Below, one piece after another: positions 1-11,342 of a stretch of DNA of 64,000 nt. The translations under genes were made by a program, and so were the position numbers. The notes below the pieces were generated by a model, which saw nothing but the letters and a program-made list of their open reading frames with translations, was not told the origin of the DNA and did not search any database. The stretch covers positions 806,001-870,000 of the forward strand of contig NW_018344333.1 in assembly GCF_002099425.1 (NCBI RefSeq), given 5' to 3'. The DNA is from Phascolarctos cinereus. Lineage: Eukaryota; Chordata; Mammalia; Diprotodontia; Phascolarctidae. Positions within the stretch are counted from its first letter, which is position 1. Each line of letters opens with the position of its first letter.

Positions 1-127
1 TCAGTAGAAGTATGTCTGAAAACAGCTGCACAAAACCCCCAAAGCTTGGGACAGTACATTCTCCACACTGGAAGCAGAGCCGTACTTAAACCTTAAGAGT
101 TAAAAAGTCAAGTAATTGGCTTGTAAC

Positions 128-1377
128 ATGAGCAAACAGAGGAGAAAAACTCAGACTATAGAATCTAACTTTGGTGACAAAGAAGATAGAAACGTACAAC
201 CAGAAGAGGACAAAAAAGTCAAAGTTCCTACATTCAAAGCCTCCAAGAAAAATATGGATTGGTCTCAGGACATGGAAGATCTCAAAAAGGAATTTGAAAA
301 GCAAGTAAGAGAAGTAGAGGAAAAATTGGAAAGAATAATGAAAGTGATTCCAGAACATCATGAAAAACAAGTCAACAGTTTGCTAAAGAAGACCCCCAAA
401 ATACTGAAGAAAATAACACTTTAACAGTAGACTAACCCAAAAGGCAAAAGAGGACCAAAATGCCAATGAGGACAAAAATGTCTTAAAAAGCAGAATTGTG
501 CAAATGGAAAAGGAGATCCAAAAGCTCACTGAAGAAAATAATTCCTTAAAAATTAGAATGGAGTTAATGAAAGCTAATGAGTCTATGAAAAATCAAGAAA
601 TTATAAAGCAAAGCCAAAAGAATGAAAAAAATAGAAGACAATGTGAAATTTCTCATTGGAAAAACAACTGACCTGGAAAATAGATACAGGAGAGATGTTT
701 AAAAATTATTGGACTACCTGAAAGCCATTATCAAAAAAAAAAAAGAGCATGGATATCATCTTTCAAGAAATTATCAAGCAAGGGGCAGCTAGGTGGCACA
801 GTGGATAGATCACCAGCCCTGAAGTCAGGAGTACCTGAGTTCAAATCTGGCCTCAGACCAAACACTTGACACTTACTAGCTGTGTGACCCTGGGCAAGTC
901 ACTTAACCCCAACTGCCTAAAAAAAAAAAGAAATTATCAAGCAAAAACTGCCCTGATATTCTAGAACCAGAGGATGAAATAGAAATGGAAGGAATCCACC
1001 AATCACCTCCTGAAAGAGATTCCAAAAGGAAAACTCCTAGGAATATTATAAACAAATTCCAGAGTTCCCAGTTCAAAGAGAAAATATTGTAAGCAGCCAA
1101 AAAGAAACAATTCTAGTATTGTGGAAACACAATCAAGATAACACAAGATTTAGTAACTTCTACCTTAAGGGACCAGAGGGCATGGAGTATGATATTCTGG
1201 AGGTCAAAGGAGACAGAATTACAACCAAGAATCACCTACTCATCAAAACTGAGTATAATCCTTCAGGGGATAAAATCGATATTCAGTGAAGTAGAGGGCT
1301 TTCAAGCATTCTTGAGGAAAAGACCAGAGCTGAATAGAAAGTTTGACTTTCAAATATAAGACTCAAGAGAAGCATGA
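128..1377 (+). pseudogene. L1 ORF1 (RNA-binding protein) of HAL1-like copy A, decayed
   Basis: ORF1p is the L1 nucleic-acid chaperone that trimerises through a coiled coil and coats element RNA. The ATG at 128 opens MSKQRRKTQTIESNFGDKED and stays open to a stop at 424. Later frames give a charged coiled-coil section (KEIQKLTEENNSLKIRMELM), then the conserved C-terminal half with SPPERDSKRKTPRNIINKFQ. Further matches are LRDQRAWSM-like and LSIILQG, which parallel the RKTPRHIIVRF and YPAKLSFI blocks of placental L1 ORF1. The natural end is the TGA at 1375-1377. The frame is broken by several shifts and by the SINE at 781-928. The start was chosen because the equivalent ATG is recognisable in the copy at 39963. 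Confidence 0.75.
781..928 (+). mobile_element. Marsupial tRNA/CORE-like SINE (MAR1/WSINE-like), nested in copy A
   Basis: Starts GGGGCAGCTAGGTGGCACAG and includes TAGCTGTGTGACCCTGGGCA and CACTTAACCCCAACTGCC, ending in an A run. It is flanked by a perfect 15-bp duplication AGAAATTATCAAGCA at 766-780 and 929-943, so this is a clean insertion into ORF1 of the older element. The high match to the family core suggests a fairly young copy. The family name is from memory; the structure is certain. Confidence 0.9.
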
Positions 1378-2310
1378 AAAGGTAAACAAGAAAGAGAAAT
1401 CAAAAGGGACTCATTAAAGTTGAACTGTTAGCATTCCTATATGGAAAGATGATATTTGCAACTCATGATCTTTCTCAGTATTAGGGTAGTTGGAGGGAAT
1501 GCATATATAGAGGGCACAGGGTGAGTTGAATATGAAGGGATGATATCTAAAAAAATTAAATTAAAGGATGAGAGAGGGAAGAGAAAGGGAGAGGTAGAAA
1601 GGGGTAAATTATCTCACATAAAAGAGGAAAGAAAAAGCTTTTACAGGGGAGGGGAAAAGGGGGGAAGTGTCATTGGATTTGGCTTAAGGAGGGAATAACA
1701 TACACGCTCAATTGTATATGGGAATCTATCTCATCCTGCAGGAAAATAGGGGAAAAGGGTTAAGAGAGGGGGTGATAGAAGGGAGGGCATATTGGCAAAG
1801 GGGGTAATCAAAAGCAAACACTTTTGAGGAAAGACAGGGTCAAAGGAGAGAATAGAAAAAACAGGGGGGTGGGATAGGATGGAGGGGAATATACTTAGTC
1901 TTTCACAACATGGCTATAATGGAAGTATTTTGCATTACTACACATGTATAACCTATATTGAATTACTTGCCTTCTCAATGAGAGTGGGTGGGGAAGGAGG
2001 AAGGGAGATAATTTGGAACTCAATATTTTAAAAACAAATGTTAAAATGTTTCACATGTATCTAGCAAATAAGATAAACAGGCAAAGGGTTATAGACATCT
2101 ATCCTGCCCTATAGGAAAATAGAAGGGGAAAGGGATGAGAGAAGGGGGAGATGATGATAAAAGGGAGGGCAGATTGGGGGAAGGGATATTCAGAATGCAT
2201 GCCATCTTGGAGTGGGGGTAGGGGAGAGATGGGAAGAAAATTTGGCGCTCAAAATCTTGTGGAAGTGAATGTTGAAAACTAAAACTAAATTAATTAATAA
2301 AAAAGAAGAA

Positions 2311-3839
2311 ATCTTTATTTTCATTAACCTCTAATTGAAATTTAGAATTTTCTTCAATCTTTCAAAAACATTATTCTGAGAAGTGATCTAATAGATCCAA
2401 AAATGAAAAACAAAAGAACCACTATTCTAGACAAACTACAAATACTACAGATGAGGAAAAAGAATTAATGAGTACTGAAGTGACTTGTCCAAGGTCACAT
2501 GGTTGGTAAATTGCAAAACCTCCATTCTACCCCAGGTCCTCAGATACCAACTTCATGGTTTTACTCCAAATCCTAGCAGCTGTGCCTGAATTAGACGAAC
2601 ATCAATCATAAATCAACATACCTGCTTGATTGATACCAGATTATCTTAGGAGTGCTAAAAATGAAAAGGACTGAGATGAGTAACAATTCTTGTTGTTGTA
2701 GCAAAACTTTACACCAAGGCTAGGCATCATGATGTGGTTTAAAAAAAATACATTCTCAGTCATTGATCTGGGAGTTAAATTACATACCCTCTATCTCTAA
2801 ATCTGTAAACCCATCTTCCTAAGTCCATTAGGAATCAAGCTATGCACTCTAAGAAGTTCTTGGAGCCTGACCATTCATACAGTACAATCTATCTATCCCA
2901 AATCCTTATTCTTTTATGTAAGATTTTATTAATCACATTCTTCCACTAGATTGAGTGACCAGTACAATCAAAAATGGTATCCCTCATTCTTCCTTTTAGC
3001 TGAATTTTGCTTGTCAAAACTATGGGTTCATATAATATCCCTTTCTCCAGAATGTAACACACACACACACACACAGACACAAACTCAAGGCCATGGTTTG
3101 ACATTACTAATTCTGAGACATGAACATCTTTTTTTTGGTGCCTGTCTTGTCGGTGGGCCTATATCCTTGCTAGTCCTTTAGGTACTGGTGTTAGTTCCAC
3201 TATATCCCTGAGTCAAATATTTCCTGAATAATGTGTTCCTGATGTCCATAAATAATTATATGTTGGTGGTTAGAACATGGTGTTGTAATTTAGGACAGAG
3301 GCAAGCCAATTTCAGCCATGACTGGTAGAACAAAGAGTGGTTATTAATTTTAGGAGGGTAGTACTAGCTGGTAGTAGATAATGTTGACTATTGAATGATC
3401 GTTTACTGATGTGGGAAGGTCTGCTGTTTTTGAGACCATATAGACATAGCCCTGTCAGATTTGCTATACTCAAGGGTTTTTCAAGGAGGATATCATGGAG
3501 TGCACATTTTTTATTCAAAAATTTAGCTGCTTAAAGAGTACAAGTCAATGTTTGTGTCCTCTGAATCACACAGATAATCCACAACCACATCATTCAAGGT
3601 AAGTAGATGGAAAAAGCCAAATGTAATTTTAATTTTTGTTTCTATAGAACTATAGAAGGGATGTTCTGTGTGGATAAATATGTGTTGTTACAAGATTCCA
3701 AGATAGATCACCACCCAGATGTCTACATGGTAAATGTTATAGTACTTTCTAACTCTCCAAAATAGCTCTTCCAAACCTTTTCATCCTTCTCAAACTCCCC
3801 ATTGCATATTTTACAGGAAAACAAATTAAGACCATTTGC
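2311..3839. other. Non-coding stretch, mostly unassigned
   Basis: No gene is recognised. It holds a degraded MIR-like piece at about 2448-2590 and a short AC run at 3057-3076. The remainder is AT-rich unique-looking sequence. Open frames here are short and have no recognisable motifs. Confidence 0.5.
2448..2590 (+). repeat. MIR/THER1-like CORE-SINE fragment
   Basis: Order of motifs is that of a MIR-type SINE: GATGAGGAAAAAG, GTGACTTGTCCAAGGTCACA, then a CCCAGGTCCTCAGAT-like segment. Divergent, no tail or target duplication visible. Confidence 0.55.
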
Positions 3840-4390
3840 CAAGCGCTCCCTCTTCTTACATTTTTTCTCTTATCTCTTAAATGTTTTCTACTACTGTCTC
3901 CTCCTTCACTCCATCTCACATGAAGAGGTGTACTTTCTCCTTACTAAGACTAACCCCTGTAATTGTTCAAGTGGTCCCTTTGCATTCCATTTCCTCAAGT
4001 AGATTGCCAGATTATCCTCTCTATCAACCCCAATATATCTCTTACTTTCAATCTCTCTCTGTTGGTCATTCCCTACACCTGAAAAAGATACTCACATCTC
4101 TACCATCCTCAAAAGCCCTCACTTGGTCCTTCCATCTCCTCTACTGTACAATATTTTTTTTTCCTGTCATTTGTGGCTAAACTTTTTGAAATAGTCCTCT
4201 ACAATAGTTATTTCCACTTCTCTCCTCTCATTCACTTCTTAGCCTCTTATATTGTGACTTCTAACCTAATCATTCTATAGAAACTGCTTTCTCCCAAGTT
4301 ACCAATCATCTCCAAGGTTTCTCGTTTCAATGGCTTTTTCTCTAGGCCCATCTCTGTCCTCTGTACCTTACACCTAGCTGCCCTTGCAAA
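3840..4390 (+). mobile_element. L2-clade LINE fragment (reverse-transcriptase region)
   Basis: Conceptual translation in shifting frames recalls the L2 ORF2 segment around LLTKTNP, LPSSKALTWSF, AKLFEIVLYN and ETAFSQVTNHLQGF. In the family the order is LLTKANP, LKKPSLDP, AKLLEKAVY and ETALSKVTNDL. The same order is kept here at about 3920-4320. Both ends are lost and several frame changes are present, as expected of an ancient LINE. Confidence 0.7.
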
Positions 4391-5070
4391 TAGCTCTTAA
4401 TGAATGCTTATAGACTGAATTACCTACCATTTCTACTATTGTTTGGGTCACATGCAATTTTCATTCTTCTAAGAAAATTGTTTCATGATGATTATATATA
4501 CTTGCAAGGAGAATTTGTCATGATCTAATGAACTTTAATGGGAGATATATTTTGGAGAAGATTCATTCAAGCTGCATTTTGTTTCATTGAATAAAATGTT
4601 ATGTAATTAACAAACAAATAAATCACAATCTTGCATTAATTCTACAACTTCAGTGAAATCTACAAAATCCATTTAAGGAATAATCCATGAAAGGCATTCA
4701 TTGCCTTCTCATATTTCCCTCATTAATTCCTCAATATATTAATAGAACATGCTTATTAAGATTTTATAAAGGAGAATAGTTGTATGGTTTGTTACTGTTG
4801 TTATCTTCCAGAGTACCTTCCAAACAATAAAATTTGCCATTCTTTGGAATATTTTCCTGTTCAAGATATTTTAAAATTCTAATCCAAGATTTCTTTAAAA
4901 TTGTGTCACTTCTAGCATAGATTGCACTGGGTCTAAATTTGATGGCAGGGATAGTTAAAGGGCCTTCAATATTACTGGCATATGGAGCTCCTCGGTGAAG
5001 AAACTTGGAAATACAAGTCAGTACTTTTTGTTCAAAGCATAGTCTCAGTGAGTCACCTAGAAAAAAAATG
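4391..5070. other. Non-coding stretch, nothing recognised
   Basis: AT-rich sequence without motif, tail or usable reading frame. Confidence 0.4.
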
Positions 5071-5074
5071 AATC

Positions 5075-5330
5075 AGCAAACTAGAGCCCATGGACCAAAT
5101 TCAGCCTACTTTTCCAAGATAACAATGCTTTTTACATGTTTAATTAATACTATATTATAATGATGCATGAACATTATTCTTAGCTTACTGTGCTAAAAAA
5201 AAAAAAGCCTGAGGGGAGATTTGACCTTCAGAGAGTTTTATGATATATACAAATTTAAAAAAAAAATTAGAGCCATTCAAAAATAAGCAGCCAATGGATT
5301 TGACTCGAGTCATAGTTTGCTAACCCCTGA
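5075..5330. mobile_element. Probable non-autonomous hAT-like DNA transposon (MITE)
   Basis: The left end carries CAGCAAACTAGAGCCCATGG. The reverse complement of the right end reads CAGGGGTTAGCAAACTATGA. They share the AGCAAACTA terminal inverted motif, and the right end has the CAGGGG start typical of many mammalian hAT MITEs. About 255 bp, no reading frame. The outermost bases of the left end are worn and I could not see an 8-bp target duplication, so the superfamily is inferred. Confidence 0.5.
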
Positions 5331-5672
5331 TCTCTATCTACAGCTCTGAGAAGGTAAATGACTCACCTAGGTTTGAAGTAAGTATGTCAGAGTCCAAACT
5401 TGAGCTTAGATCTTAGTCTGGAGGTTGGCTCCCTAGCTACTAGGCCAATGATGCTGAATAATCCCATCAATCACATTTAGTTGGGCTGGTAATAGTTAAC
5501 AGATTTACAACCCCAATATGCAAAGCCTTTACTGCTTGGCAGGACCTCCCAGAGCTTATGCTCTACTGGCTAAGCCTATGAGAACCTATGATAACCTCTA
5601 TCCCTGCAGTGATGTACTGGAGAAAAATTTCAATGTATACTTCTAATATAAGCCTTAAAAATAATTGTTTTA
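5331..5672. other. Non-coding stretch upstream of the ferritin retrocopy
   Basis: A weak MIR-like trace (GGTAAATGACTCACCTAGGT) lies at about 5350. Otherwise nothing is recognised. Confidence 0.35.
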
Positions 5673-6592
5673 GGCCAGAAGCGCAGAGAAGGGGAATCGC
5701 TGTGGTTTCCTGCTTCAACAAGGCTTGAACGTAACCTGCAGCTTGATTCCGGGTCGGAGCCTCCCTTAAGCCATCTTTCCACCTTCGCCTCCACTAATCA
5801 ACACTTCTTCAGTTCTTCAGCCTCCCGCCTCAACCGCAGCCGCTGCTCAGCCACCTCCTCCTCCTCTTCGCCGCCTCCGCCATCTCCGCAGCCATGTCAA
5901 CCTCGTACACCTCTCAAGTGCGACAGAACAGCCATCAACCGGCAGATCAACCTGGAACTCTAGGCCTCCTACGTCTACCTGTCAATGTCTTTCTACTTTT
6001 ACCCAGGTGATGTGGCATTGAAGAACTTTGTCAGGTATTTCCTACTCAATCTCACGAGGAGAGGGAGCATGCCAAGAAACTGATGAAACTGCAAAACCAG
6101 CGAGGCGGTAGGATCTTCCTGCAAGACATCAAGAAACCAGACCAAGATAACTGGGAGAGTGGGCTGAACGTAATGGGAGTGTTCTCTGCACATGCGGGAA
6201 AAAAAATGTCAACAGTCATTACTGGAATTGCACAAGCTGGCAACTACAAGAATGATCCCCCATTTATGTGATTTCATCGAAATCCACTACCTAGATGAAC
6301 AGGTAACGTCCATCAAACAACTGGGTAATCGCGTAAAGAACCTGCACAAAATGGGGGCCCCCGATCCTGGCCTGGTGGAATATCTTTTTTGACAAACACA
6401 TCCTTGGAGACAGTGACAATGAGAGCTAAGCCACACATGGCTTTCCTACACTTGAGAACTGTAGGAGTGACTCCTACTGTCTTTCAGTGCATGCACATTT
6501 TGGTCATCCGAACTTTTCATAATCTGTACCAAAAAACTACCACTATTTACATCCCAACAAAGTGACTCGGTACTGATGAAAAAAAAAAACAT
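5673..6592 (+). pseudogene. FTH1P: Processed pseudogene of ferritin heavy chain (FTH1)
   Basis: The parent gene encodes the ferroxidase subunit of cytosolic ferritin. This copy is intronless and collinear with a full mRNA: GC-rich 5'UTR with an IRE remnant, coding region 5894-6429, 3'UTR and an A tract near 6578-6590. Recognisable blocks are [67 protein letters not shown]-like (HKMGAP) and the tail GDSDNES. It is dead. About 20 nt are missing after the VRQN codons, a Tyr codon in the NLELYASY block is now TAG, and several single-base shifts follow in the SHEEREHA and NVNQSLLELH parts. The preserved codons suggest a moderate age. Generated presumably by L1 machinery; no clear target duplication found. 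Confidence 0.95.
5703..5738 (+). promoter_or_regulatory. Decayed iron-responsive element (IRE) in the FTH1 retrocopy 5'UTR
   Basis: TTTCCTGCTTCAACAAGGCT followed by TGAACGTAAC aligns with the ferritin IRE stem-loop, where the family has TTCAACAGTGCTTGGACGGA. The lower stem is partly kept, but the CAGTG apical loop is replaced by CAAGG, so binding by iron regulatory proteins is not expected. Its presence shows that the retrocopied mRNA was nearly full length at its 5' end. Confidence 0.8.
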
Positions 6593-7881
6593 TGCCTTAT
6601 AAAGCATAGCATTTATCTATAGATGTGCCTATTTGATATCAATGTGATCCACTGAAGAAAATCAAACCAGATATATTGATGGGGGAGGTATTCTATATTA
6701 CACAAAACAAATAATTTAATTTTCAGAACATTAAGAGATTTCAAAATCATTTCAGTAAAATCTTCGTGGGACTGAGGTGTGAGGTATTTTTTTTTTGTAT
6801 ATCCTGTTGCATTTTCTTGTAATAGACTATTCAGAAAAGTCCCCAACTAGCTGATTATCAATTAGGTTAAATCACTGAGGAACCCTGGGAAATATAGATC
6901 AGTGCCTCAAAGAGATATCCTATTCTCTTCCCAGTGTAAGCAAGAGACAGGATCTACCACATAGTTTGGACTGAACCTGAGGAATTCCAATCCAGGAAGC
7001 TTTATTGTCTCTAACAGGAGGTGGTGGAGATAAACAATCACAATAGTAGCACATTTGAAGTAGGAATGAATGATGCTACACAATGGGGAAAAAAGCATTG
7101 AACAACTTAAGCTTTTTCTTTCTCAGTTCTCTGCTTAGCAAGACTGTTATGCTTATGCCTGGAGTGAACCCTGACTGACTGTACCTATGCCAAGATATTG
7201 CTGAGACCTGTTGAATTTCTTCACTCTTTATCACTGCCTGGCAACCTGTTTGCATTATTTAGTCATACTTTGCTGTTCTGCTAAATTTGCTGATTATTCC
7301 AATGCTACTTTACAGTGACTTTTATACATTAGGAGAATGTTAATTCCCTTCACAGGTCTTTCTTTGCATAAAAAATGTGGGTTGGGTGGAGTAACAGGAA
7401 CTACTTGAGTCTGTGTGTATGTGTGTGTGTGTGTGTTATTTGATAGGTAATTCTGTCTGTGGTCTTTACATTTTTATGTTTTGTTGTTATTATCAATCAT
7501 CTGTACTTTTAAGCTGTCTTTGCAGAGAAAAGGAACCACATGGATCCAGGCCAAAAAAAAAAAATTGTCTCTAGCTAAAATCCATGAGTTAATCTCTTTA
7601 TTTTTAGCTGGCTGAGTCACTTTAACCCAAGGAGAGACAAATTTCACTCCCTCTCCCAACACAGAAGAAGTAGGTGGGGTGAGATGGAAAGTAATATCCA
7701 AAGCCTAGTGGAGTAGGTGGTGACAGACATGGTCTGGGAGAAATTTACCTCTTTCCAGAGCAAGGTAGGAAAGTCCTTCTTAACCAAATTCTGCCATACA
7801 GTGATATCTACTTTTTAAACTGTCTTGGAGGATGTCATGGGAGGCATCACCCCCACACTAGAGCCTAGCTACAATACTACA
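6593..7881. other. Non-coding stretch with a short GT microsatellite
   Basis: AT-rich unique-looking sequence. The only simple feature is a GT repeat at 7411-7437. No repeat family or gene recognised. Confidence 0.4.
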
Positions 7882-8100
7882 GTCTGGGATTTATAGAGTG
7901 CTTTAAGGTTTCTGAAGTATTTTGATCCTAATAACTATCTGTGAGATAAATACTGTTATGACCTCCATTTTGCAAATGATGGAACTGAGCCCTAGAAAGA
8001 TTAATAAATTTTCCCAAGGTCATAGAGCTAGTATCTGTGAATAGTATGAAAACTCAAGTCACTTTTTAATTTCATGACCAACATTCTTTCCATTCCACTT
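7882..8100 (+). repeat. MIR/THER1 CORE-SINE
   Basis: Motifs in order are TTATAGAGTGCTTTAAGGTT, CTGTGAGATAAATACTGTTA, CCATTTTGCAAATGATGGAA and CCCAAGGTCATAGAGCTAGT. This is the long marsupial MIR-type layout. Old and divergent. Confidence 0.75.
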
Positions 8101-9422
8101 CATGACCATATTCATGCATATTTGGAACACAAATAACACATTTACTGTTGACCATCTCTTTTGCTTCTGAACTGCAATAAAGTCCACAACAGTGACATTT
8201 AGTGAGATATCAGAGTGTCTCTGGAGTGCCTGCCTCAATTACACTGTCATGTGTTTGAGAGAAAAAAAGGGAGTGGCAAGTTAGATAGAAGTAATTAAGA
8301 AAATTTTGTGAGGAAACTGAATACTATCAAAATAGGATTTAAAATATGTATCAATGAAAATTTGAGAAGGATATAATTTGGAAGGCTTTTTTCTTTAATT
8401 TCAATTTTCAAAGGGAAGACCATTTTTTTTTAATTTTCAAAAGTGATGGAGTTATGTTTGCCTGGCAACAGGACACACAAAACTAAACCATCTTTTTTGG
8501 AAGGGCCATAAGACAAAAGCAGCTGATTTCTGTAACACCCCACCCCAATAGGATTTAGTTATCACTTATTTATAACTTGTTTGTAAATCCAGAAAATTCT
8601 CTGATATCATTTCTCATTTAAAAATAATATCCTGAAGACAGTCAACAACAATAGAAACAGAATAAAAGCAAACACAATTATATATTGAATCACAGTTAGA
8701 ATTTGGATTATACTAGTTGAGAATATTACCTCTTTACCTCTTAGTCTTATTTTAAAAATATCTAATTTAGTTATTAATGCACTGTTTTTTCTTTTTGAAA
8801 ATTCTAAAAATTATTTTTTTTTCCTGCCTGATGACCATACCCTGCAATCTCAGTGCCATGGAATTTTCATTATATATTTGATGTGTAAATAATATTATAA
8901 TTTCTTGGTGGTGGCTATGTTATTTTCACTGGAACTATTCATTTTTTAATAACTGTAGATTATGGGTAATGCTTAAGCCAAAATTATGTTGTCAGAGAGC
9001 TCTCATACTGCAGGGAGAGATAGATGAGCTTAAATCCATTTTTTAAAAATTGCTTTAATTTTCAGAAGGCTAATAAACATGTATTTGGTTGGCAAGATAC
9101 TTCCATAATCAGGCAGATGGGGCACATCAGTTTCCTGCTCTCACAGTGAAGGTAACATGCTGATTGTAGCATTCCCAAGAATATGGACTCTTCACCTTTT
9201 ATTTTTTTCCTTACATTTTGTGTTTCTCAAACACATATGTTGATGCACAAGGTCTTTTTTTTTTCCCACCATAGTATGAATGTTATGATGTGGCAATTTG
9301 AAAAATGTAACAACAAATGGTCTAATGTAGTTTTGTTGCATTTTATGTTTAAATCATAGTCATTTCTGGGTATATACCTCTCCCATTAAAAAGATAAAGA
9401 ATTAAGGAAAAAACAATTTATC
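8101..9422. other. Non-coding stretch, nothing recognised
   Basis: AT-rich with several homopolymer T runs. I see no repeat family, no motif and no usable reading frame. Confidence 0.4.
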
Positions 9423-9441
9423 AGAAATTGCAGGGGCAGAG

Positions 9442-9453
9442 CCAAGATGGCGG
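9442..9453 (+). promoter_or_regulatory. YY1-like motif at the start of the L1/HAL1 5'UTR
   Basis: CCAAGATGGCGG lies 10 bp inside the element. Placental L1 has a YY1 site with the core AAGATGG at nearly the same distance from its start, where it sets the transcription start. Function here is inference. The copy at 39220 has a worn version, CCAAGATTGTGG at 39229-39240. Confidence 0.5.
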
Positions 9454-10278
9454 AGTGAAAGCAGTGACTTGCTTGAGCTGTTCCCCAAACTCCTCCAAAT
9501 ACTCATAAAAAATGGCTCTAAATAAATTCTAAAGCAGCAGAACCTACAAAAAGACAGAGTGAAACAAATTTCCAGCCCAAGACAACCTGGATGGTTGATC
9601 GGAAAGGCATATCATGCCAGACTGGGAGCGCAGCAGGGTGTGGACACACAGGCTGCAGTGAACCTAGAGCAGGCCTCAGAGGACTGAATCACGGGGCAGC
9701 TGTGGAGGTTTCCAGACTCCTCAATCCACCAATGCCAAAGACAACTTAGAAGGTCAGTGGGAAAAGTCTGCTTCTGTGGTGCTGAGACAGGAAGGCAAGG
9801 GCTCAGCTCCATTCCCCAAGAGTGTAGCCCTGGGGTGGGGCAGCTGCTTCCTGAGCTTCCGGCCCATAGACTGAGGGGGAATCCAGTGGCTGATCAGAGA
9901 GGGATTGCAGGGATCTCTTTGCCAGTGCTGAGGCAGGGATCTCTTGCGTTGCCCATATTTGGATCTGGGTCACAGTTCTGGGCAGCAGTGCTGGGGTGAG
10001 GAGAAGCGCTGGCATGGTGGAGCTTATATTGGCTGTAGAGAGGAACCCCTCCTCATAGTTACAGGACAGAAAGGAGTACTTGTGGTCACAGGCCAGGAAA
10101 GGAGTAAACACCTCACCCCTTTATCATACCACCTTGGAAGAACTGAAAATTTACAGGTCCTTACGAGTTTCTCTGAAAACAGCTGTATAAACCCCTGAAG
10201 CTTGGGATAGTACATTCTCCACATTGGAAGCAGATTCGTACCTTGACAAAGAGTTTAAAAGTCAAGTAATTTACCGGA

Positions 10279-11342
10279 ATCATAAGCAAGCAGTGCAAAA
10301 AGAGCCAGACTATATTATCTTACTTTGGTGAAAAAGAAGATCAAAATATACAACCAGAAGAAGACAACAAAGTCAAAGATCCTACATCCAAAGCCTCCAA
10401 GAAAAATATGAATCAGTTCCAGGCCTTGGAAGAGCTCAAAAGGGATTTTGAGAAGCAAGTAAGGGAACTAGCGGAAAAACTGGGAAGAGAAATGAGCGTG
10501 ATGCAAGAAAATCATGAAAAACAACTCAACAGCTTGCTAAAGGAGACCCAAAAAAAATACTGAAGAAAATAACACCTAACCCAAATGGCAAAAGAGGTCC
10601 AAAAATCCAATGAGGAGAAAAATGCCCTGAGAAAAGAAAAATTGGCTAAATGGAAAAGGAAGTCCAAAAGATTACTGAAGAAAATACTTCCTTAAAAATA
10701 AGAATAGAACAATCGGAAGACAGTGACTTTATGAGAAATCAAGACACTGTAAAACAAATCCAAAAGAATGAAAAATTAGAAAACAATGTGAAATATCTCA
10801 TTGGAAAAAACAACTGACCTGGAAAATAGATCTAGGAGAGAGAATTTAAAAATTATTGGACTATCTGAAAGCCATGATCACAAAAAGAGCCCGGAAAACA
10901 TCTTTCAACAAACTGCCCTGATATATTAGAACCAAAGGGCAAAATAGAAATTGAAAGAATCCACAGATCTCCTCCCGAAAGAGATCCCCAAAGGAAAACT
11001 CTTAGGAATATTATAGCCAAATTCCAGAGTTCCCAGGTCAAGGAGAAAATATTACAAGTTGCCAGAAGGAAACAATTCAAGTACTGTGGAAACACAATCA
11101 GGATAACACAAGATTTAGCAGCTTCTACAATAAAGGACTGCAGGGTGTGGAATATAATATTCCAGAGGTCAAAGGAGATAGGATTACAACCAAGAATCAC
11201 CTACCCAGCAAAACTGAGTATAATCCTTCAGGGGAAAAAATGGTCATTCAGTGAAATAGAAGACTTTCAAGCATTCTTAATGAAAAGACCAGAGCTGAAT
11301 ATAAAATTTGAGTTTCAAATACAGGACTCAAGTGGAACATGA
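10279..11342 (+). pseudogene. L1 ORF1 of HAL1-like copy B, decayed
   Basis: Same protein as in copy A. The start codon position reads ATA rather than ATG (about 10279). The N-terminal part carries the LTLVKKKIKIYNQKKTTKSK-type charged region in broken frames. The middle is the charged coiled-coil section. The C-terminal half is the best preserved, giving WNIIFQRSKEIGLQPRITYP, AKLSIILQGKKWSFSEIEDF and QAFLMKRPELNIKFEFQIQD up to the stop at 11340-11342. These correspond to the RRM end and C-terminal domain of L1 ORF1p. Several frame shifts and stops make it non-coding. Confidence 0.75.

Larger units (their letters stand above)
1..2310 (+). mobile_element. HAL1-like (ORF1-only, L1-derived) retroelement, copy A, cut by the window edge
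   Basis: Seen: from base 1 the sequence runs parallel to the full-length copy at 9433-12343, entering it late in the 5'UTR. It contains an L1 ORF1 reading region, an inter-ORF-like purine-rich tract with a GTAAATTATCTCACATAAAA motif, then L1 3'UTR sequence, and ends at an A-rich AATTAATTAATAAAAAA tail. No endonuclease or reverse transcriptase is present. Known: ORF1-only L1 derivatives are called HAL1 and need ORF2 protein in trans. The 5' part presumably lies left of the window. A SINE is inserted at 781-928. Assignment to HAL1 rests on architecture, not on a database match. Confidence 0.8.

Noticed and set aside
86-370. Phe-rich minus-strand frame of 94 codons
   Set aside because: Shadow of ORF1 on the opposite strand; the plus strand has the recognisable protein.
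1377-2310. Host gene exon in the purine-rich tract after ORF1
   Set aside because: The same tract occurs in three elements in the window and in the inter-ORF region of the L1 at 33840-34340; it is element sequence.
3881-4180. 99-codon frame as a host gene
   Set aside because: Alternative-frame reading of the L2 reverse-transcriptase region.
5894-6429. Functional ferritin heavy-chain gene
   Set aside because: Intronless with a deletion of about 20 nt, an internal stop and several shifts; a processed pseudogene.
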